In this document: one piece after another, positions 59,601 to 64,000 of the stretch
Position numbering within the stretch: the stretch's first letter is position 1
Layout of the letters: the number at the start of each line of letters is the position of its first letter
Assembly (NCBI GenBank): GCA_006937955.1
Contig: SSNP01000019.1
Coordinates: 3,445,443-3,509,442, forward strand
Origin: Pachypanchax playfairii
Taxonomy: Eukaryota; Chordata; Actinopteri; Cyprinodontiformes; Aplocheilidae
Direction of reading: 5' to 3'
DNA: 64,000 nucleotides
Notes under the pieces: model-generated
Told to the model about the DNA's origin: nothing
What the model saw: the letters and a program-made list of their open reading frames with translations, nothing else
Database searches by the model: none
Position numbers and translations under genes: made by a program

Positions 59601-60295
59601 CCAACGTTGTTTCCATTCGGGTCTTTCCGTGAAGAGACACGAAACACGAACTCGTACCACGACTTGATGAAAGGAAGCTCCGCCATTGGTTCCAACCGTT
59701 TGCCAGCCGGGAATGGGAGGCGTGGGCGAGCTGTTCTCTGACGGCCGAAGCTGTGTTGACAGTTGAAAGCCCACAGCCCACGGCTGGGACGCAAACGGGC
59801 CTACGTGTTTCATACTAACACCGCGTTAAATTGTAAGGGGGAAGAGAAAGAGGAGGAGCCCGAAATCATTCCTGTTAATACCGCCCGCGAGATGTCACGG
59901 ACCGGGTGCGGACTGAGTGACAGCACGCCGCGGACGCACCGAGCTGGAGAGTTAAATTCAAGTAAATAAACGCTTTAAAGTCGTTATAGATAATTCAAGA
60001 TAAGTTATATTTAAACGAAACATAATTTGGCTAGTGAATTCTTAGGAGTAAAGACCTCCGAACATGATGACAAATGCAACATATTTATGGGTTTCAATCT
60101 TCGAAGTTAACGCTCACAGTTTGGCTTCCAGCAGCGTGTAGGAGGCTCGCGAGCCATTGCAAGACCGTCCGTTTTCTACATTTGATAGATAGCCAATCAA
60201 ATATGTTATTCAAATCGCTGCTCTTGTTTCAGTGACCTATATCCCATGCATGGACGTCAAAATTCAACAATAACCTCTCCTCCAGACCAGACAGC
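59601..60295 (+). promoter_or_regulatory. CpG-rich promoter and 5' UTR region of slc16a2
   Basis: GC content and CG dinucleotides rise sharply compared with the AT-rich DNA on the left (GCCCGCGAGATGTCACGG, CACGCCGCGGACGCACCG). This zone leads to the slc16a2 ATG at 60296 and is the likely CpG-island promoter. A minus-strand open frame in the same interval follows from the base composition and has no family resemblance. Confidence 0.5.
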
Positions 60296-60680
60296 ATGGG
60301 GACCAACGGGTTAGACAATACAACACAACCGTCCAGCAAAGTGTCCCGGACGGAAGAGGCGTCTGCAGAACCCCACATGGAGCCGAGAGATGCTCCCCTT
60401 GAAGCGGATAGCAGCCAGCCGGCGGGCGGCGAGTCCAAAATCACGAAGGAGGACGGCGCTCTGCAGCATGATGCAGGAGCTGGAGTCCAGGTGGACATGC
60501 ACGGCCACGGAACCGGATTCACCCCACCCGAAGGAGGCTGGGGTTGGGTTGTGGTTTTCGCTGCAACCTGGTGCAACGGATCCATCTTCGCGATTCAGAA
60601 CTCTGTCGGCATTTTGCACTCGATGATGATGGAAGAGTACAAAGACTTGTTAAAGGACGAAGCGTCCCAGTTTAAAGTGG
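60296..60680 (+). CDS. slc16a2: Monocarboxylate transporter 8, thyroid hormone transporter (first coding exon)
   Basis: MCT8 carries T3 and T4 across the plasma membrane. This exon codes 128 residues plus one base and ends at a strong donor (GTGAGTATC). The N-terminus is a hydrophilic, Pro/Glu/Ser-rich cytoplasmic region of about 80 residues, as in MCT8. It then enters transmembrane helix 1 with the family motif PPEGGWGWVVVFAATWCNG and SIFAIQNSVGILHSM. The V-V-V-F-A-A-T-W-C-N-G and NSVGIL words match MCT8. MCT10 (SLC16A10) has LVMLAAMWCNG and NACGVL. The exon end fits the expected next residues A-W-V-G, since the donor splits the Ala codon. The remaining exons lie to the right of the window. 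Confidence 0.85.
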
Positions 60681-63600
60681 GTGAGTATCAGACATCAACA
60701 AGTGGACACGCAGCAAGTGTTTCTAACATCACTGACAACATTCAGTTAAAACTAGAAGAGTTTATAATGAAGGGACTATTTATATAAGCTGCTATACATG
60801 ATGACAGTCATGTGTCAGTCTAAAAAAATACAACCTGGGTCACCTCAGAGTTAAAGTGGGACACCTAAAAGGGAACATGATACATGTGCTATATCAGTAA
60901 GGTTTTTCTAATCACTAACTGCTTTAATCGTAGTTAAATGTAACAGGTACTTCACTGAACATCCCATCTTATTAATACTAATTACATTAACTATTTATCA
61001 TCAAAGTGAGTCTAATAGTGGTTTACAATTATTAGAAACATACAGCAACAAAAATGTACAACCATGTTTCTTGGACTCATCTGTTCATTTATTACTTTAA
61101 TCCTAAATGAGTGGATGTTAACGACGAGGGGGTGAATTAGTTACTAGAAGAACTTATTTATGGGATTGGTTTCCTTCCTTCACCCTTTGTCCTCCCTCTG
61201 AAAACAGTAACATAAGTAGGTATTTTTCTTAAGTTCTCTTCATGTTCCACAATCACCAGCAAGTCTGTGGGAGGAGATTAAACTGCTCTTTGGATCAAAT
61301 GAACCTTTTTATTGTTGTAGATTTTAGATAGGGTGTCAAACAGGTATTAGCATGTTTTTTAAAATGTTTAATAAAACTTATGTGGACCAAACTCTTACGA
61401 CTGGAAGGATTCAGGTTTTGCGCCTGTGGAAATCCTAAGAATCAAGAGCTTATTCAACCTGCTAACAGATTAACTGCAGAGGTTGTTGATTTTCAGGAGT
61501 TGTCTGAATCTAGACATGTTTGAATTCATTACTTTTTGTTGGATTCAGGCAGTAGCTGTCAAGGTTTTGCATCTATGTTCCATTTAACCTTTTTTGCTCT
61601 TTATTTCATTTTCAGCAGTTTAAAGGTGTAATTCTTGGTTGCAGTCTCATGTAACAGGATTAAGTCAATAAGCAGAGTCTCTGACCTTTTCCTATCAGCA
61701 ACAAAAGAAAACACGAGAGAACTAGATGTTGGTGTGTTTGGAAAAATTTCTTTTAAACTATGATTTTAGTTCCCACACAAAAATTGAAACAGGTTTATGA
61801 ATTTAATCATAAGAACGGTGCAAAAGAAAATACAGGAAACAGTTAAATCTGGATTAAAACTTGGCTGAGCTCATTTGTGGTAGATATTAAGCCTTCAGGG
61901 GAAAAAAAAAAGAAGTACCACAGGAGACTAAATCAGTCGTTAACTTAAAAAAAAAAAAAAGAAAACTATTGTGGATGAAACAAGTGTGTATCTGAGTCCC
62001 AGATGGTGTTATTTATTCTGGTGTTGCATCACATCACGATGTTAAAAGGCAATTTTTCAAAACTTTAGAATAAAAACCGGTTATGCTGCATTCTTAGGTG
62101 AGAAGTCTAAAACGCTGCTCGCTGTACCAGCTAGAACCTGGTTTCCAAATCGTGGAATCTATGTGAGGGGGCAGGAAAAGGGCTGCGCGTGAGTAAGGGA
62201 TTAATTGTTTTTATCTGGAGGATATGAAACTGAGCAGGAGGGGGACTGCGATAAAACAAAAAACAAACCTAAAGCACATTGTGTGAAGAAATTGTTCCTT
62301 TGTTTGAAAGCATTGAGAGAAGAATGTGTTGGACAGGCTCCACGATCATTTTCATCAGTAAAGATGTGATTATAATCAAACTCTTTAGGTCAAGAGTCAG
62401 TCTGGTATACAAGTACTTAGCACACATGGTAAAAGTAGCTAGAGATTGAGAAATTTCTTCCAATATTGCTTAAGCCTGTTTTTCAAATATCATTGTTTGC
62501 AGAATCATGCAACTGTTTTCTTTGTGTGGCCTTGGTTTGTGTTTTTTGGCTTAACTTTTGATAGCAAAAGGGCAAAATCTAACTTCTAAGTCTATGTAAA
62601 ATGAAATTCAATATTGTGTCTTGCGATATCCCTGTGTTTGGCATCACTGTGCCCAAAAAGTTGATCTGTTAAGTCTGATCTGAAAATGACCCTAACTGTA
62701 GGTAAGTAGGCATCAGCAGGCAGGTACAACCCTGCAGTTTATTGGGAGAAAACTGAAATACACTGGGCAGGTATTGACCTCATGCAGCTAAACCTACTTT
62801 ACTTCCTGTCCTGACAGACATACAAAATTATGATGAAAAAAAATAATCACATTTTAGAACGTTCAGTAGTTGGACCGCAAAAATCATCTGGTATTAAGAT
62901 CATACATCTATCACTTTTCAGTGGTTAGATGTACCCGGAGGATATTTTTGGCCAAATTGTGCAGGATGAAAGCAAAATAAAAGCTAAATAAGAAGAAGCG
63001 TTTCAAACCTGTGCAGTTTGGTGTGTTCTGGTTTAAACTAGCAGGCAGGAACGTTAGAGGCAGCAGCAGAAGATCTGACCACTGAATTGTGAAACAGAGG
63101 AGAACATGTACTGGGAGGGTCGATTACTGAATCTGAACCAGGTGAGCTGATGAACAGCTGAGTGACAGGTGTGTAAGAAGGAGAGCAACAAGGGGAGAAT
63201 AAGAAGAATAACCTGAACTTTTGAAGGTTGGAATGGGTGATATCGATCTACATACTTTCTGGTATTAATTGCAGTAATGGTAAAAGTAACAATATAAATA
63301 TAATTCAACACCATATTTTTGGTTAAAGGTCTGTCACAGCACACAGTTTCATGTTGGACCAATGAAACATCTAATCCATGCAGGGTTGTGGCTCTTCAGG
63401 ACCAGGATTGAACACTAATGGTCCAGATTCTCACAAACTTAAATATTGCTCTAAAAACTAACTAATTAATTAATTAATCTCACCATTTAAATGAAAATAA
63501 TGGGGGAGTGCTGGAAAATAATACACAGTATTGATTCAGATAGATCATTTTTGACCTATAAATTGAACATTTATTAATATTCCCATGACGCAGACAGACA

Positions 63601-64000
63601 GAACAGCAACTATCCCAACCAGTTTTTAGGGATAGAAAATTTAACATATAATGAAACTCAATGTAGTAATATAAGAGTTTGAGTGATTGGAGGCTTTAAC
63701 AAGCACCTACTATACAGTATTTGATTAGTACTCCTGATGACAACAAAGACTTTAGAATAAGTTCTTAGGAAATCACAGTAATCTGTAATTTAGATGTTTT
63801 ATTTTTTTTTAAAGTTGAATGTCTAGTCGGAGCCGCCCTCGGGATTCTGGACTGTTTTCTAGCTGTTGCGAGAACTTTTCCTGTCATTGGCGTTATTGTC
63901 TCACTTAAGTGCTCACAGGTTCAGAATTGTGTCTCGGCTGCCCGAGATTTCTCTGGCATCTCCAGGGCAACTTGAAATCTAAGGTTGGCAGATTTGAGTG
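60681..64000 (+). other. Intron 1 of slc16a2, running off the window
   Basis: No second exon with the expected AWVG...FFCSPI continuation was found before the end of the window, so this is a long first intron, as in other MCT8 genes. It is AT-rich with A-runs near 61900 and 61950. Nothing else supportable was seen. Confidence 0.7.

Noticed and set aside
59384..59794. 136-codon minus-strand frame upstream of slc16a2
   Set aside because: It sits in the GC-rich promoter zone, has no splice context or recognisable domain, and overlaps two other frames of similar length.

Overview
The window is nuclear DNA of a ray-finned (teleost) fish. Genes are split by GT-AG introns into short exons, intergenic DNA is AT-rich, and there are fossil interspersed repeats of the kind common in fish genomes. 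The proteins are vertebrate orthologues: Dapper family, TTC9C, DPF2, a K+-dependent Na+/Ca2+ exchanger, ZDHHC24, POLA2, TSTD1, LRRN4CL and MCT8. I found no phage, plasmid, CRISPR, rRNA or tRNA features. All gene models were made by hand from splice sites, reading phase and recalled family sequences; none was checked by a search.

Layout. 1-5231 (+): last three exons of a Dapper/DACT-family gene, probably dact4. 7016-7880 (-): ttc9c, complete. 9179-15209 (+): dpf2, complete in 11 coding exons, head to head with ttc9c. 18139-26314 (-): an SLC24A3/A4-type exchanger, complete in 17 coding exons. 26976-28949 (-): a coiled-coil protein with a KASH-like C-terminal tail. 30843-32858 (-): zdhhc24. 33702-36964 (+): a kizuna-like coiled-coil protein with a very acidic middle. 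37210-41130 (-): pola2. 41644-49285 (-): a 391-residue protein tentatively assigned to TOPOVIBL/TOP6BL, with a probable U12-type intron. 50358-51919 (-): tstd1. 52474-53223 (-): lrrn4cl. 54060-59600: no gene seen. 60296-60680 (+): first coding exon of slc16a2 (MCT8); its first intron runs off the right end.

Biology. The genes do not form one pathway. They are a conserved vertebrate synteny block. TTC9C, DPF2, ZDHHC24, POLA2 and LRRN4CL are human 11q12-q13 genes. The Dapper, exchanger, KASH and kizuna-like genes have relatives on 14q, 19q13 and 20p11, which carry the FOXA1/FOXA3/FOXA2 paralogues. The window therefore looks like the fourth copy of that ancient paralogon, keeping members that mammals appear to have lost. 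Several genes act in nuclear or cell-division biology: BAF chromatin remodelling (dpf2), replication priming (pola2), the nuclear envelope (KASH-like), the centrosome (kizuna-like) and possibly meiotic recombination (TOP6BL-like).

The main points for a second look are the paralogon membership, the ATATCCTTT donor in the TOP6BL-like gene, a TTAA-flanked MITE inside that same intron, and the tightly convergent 3' ends of the kizuna-like gene and pola2.
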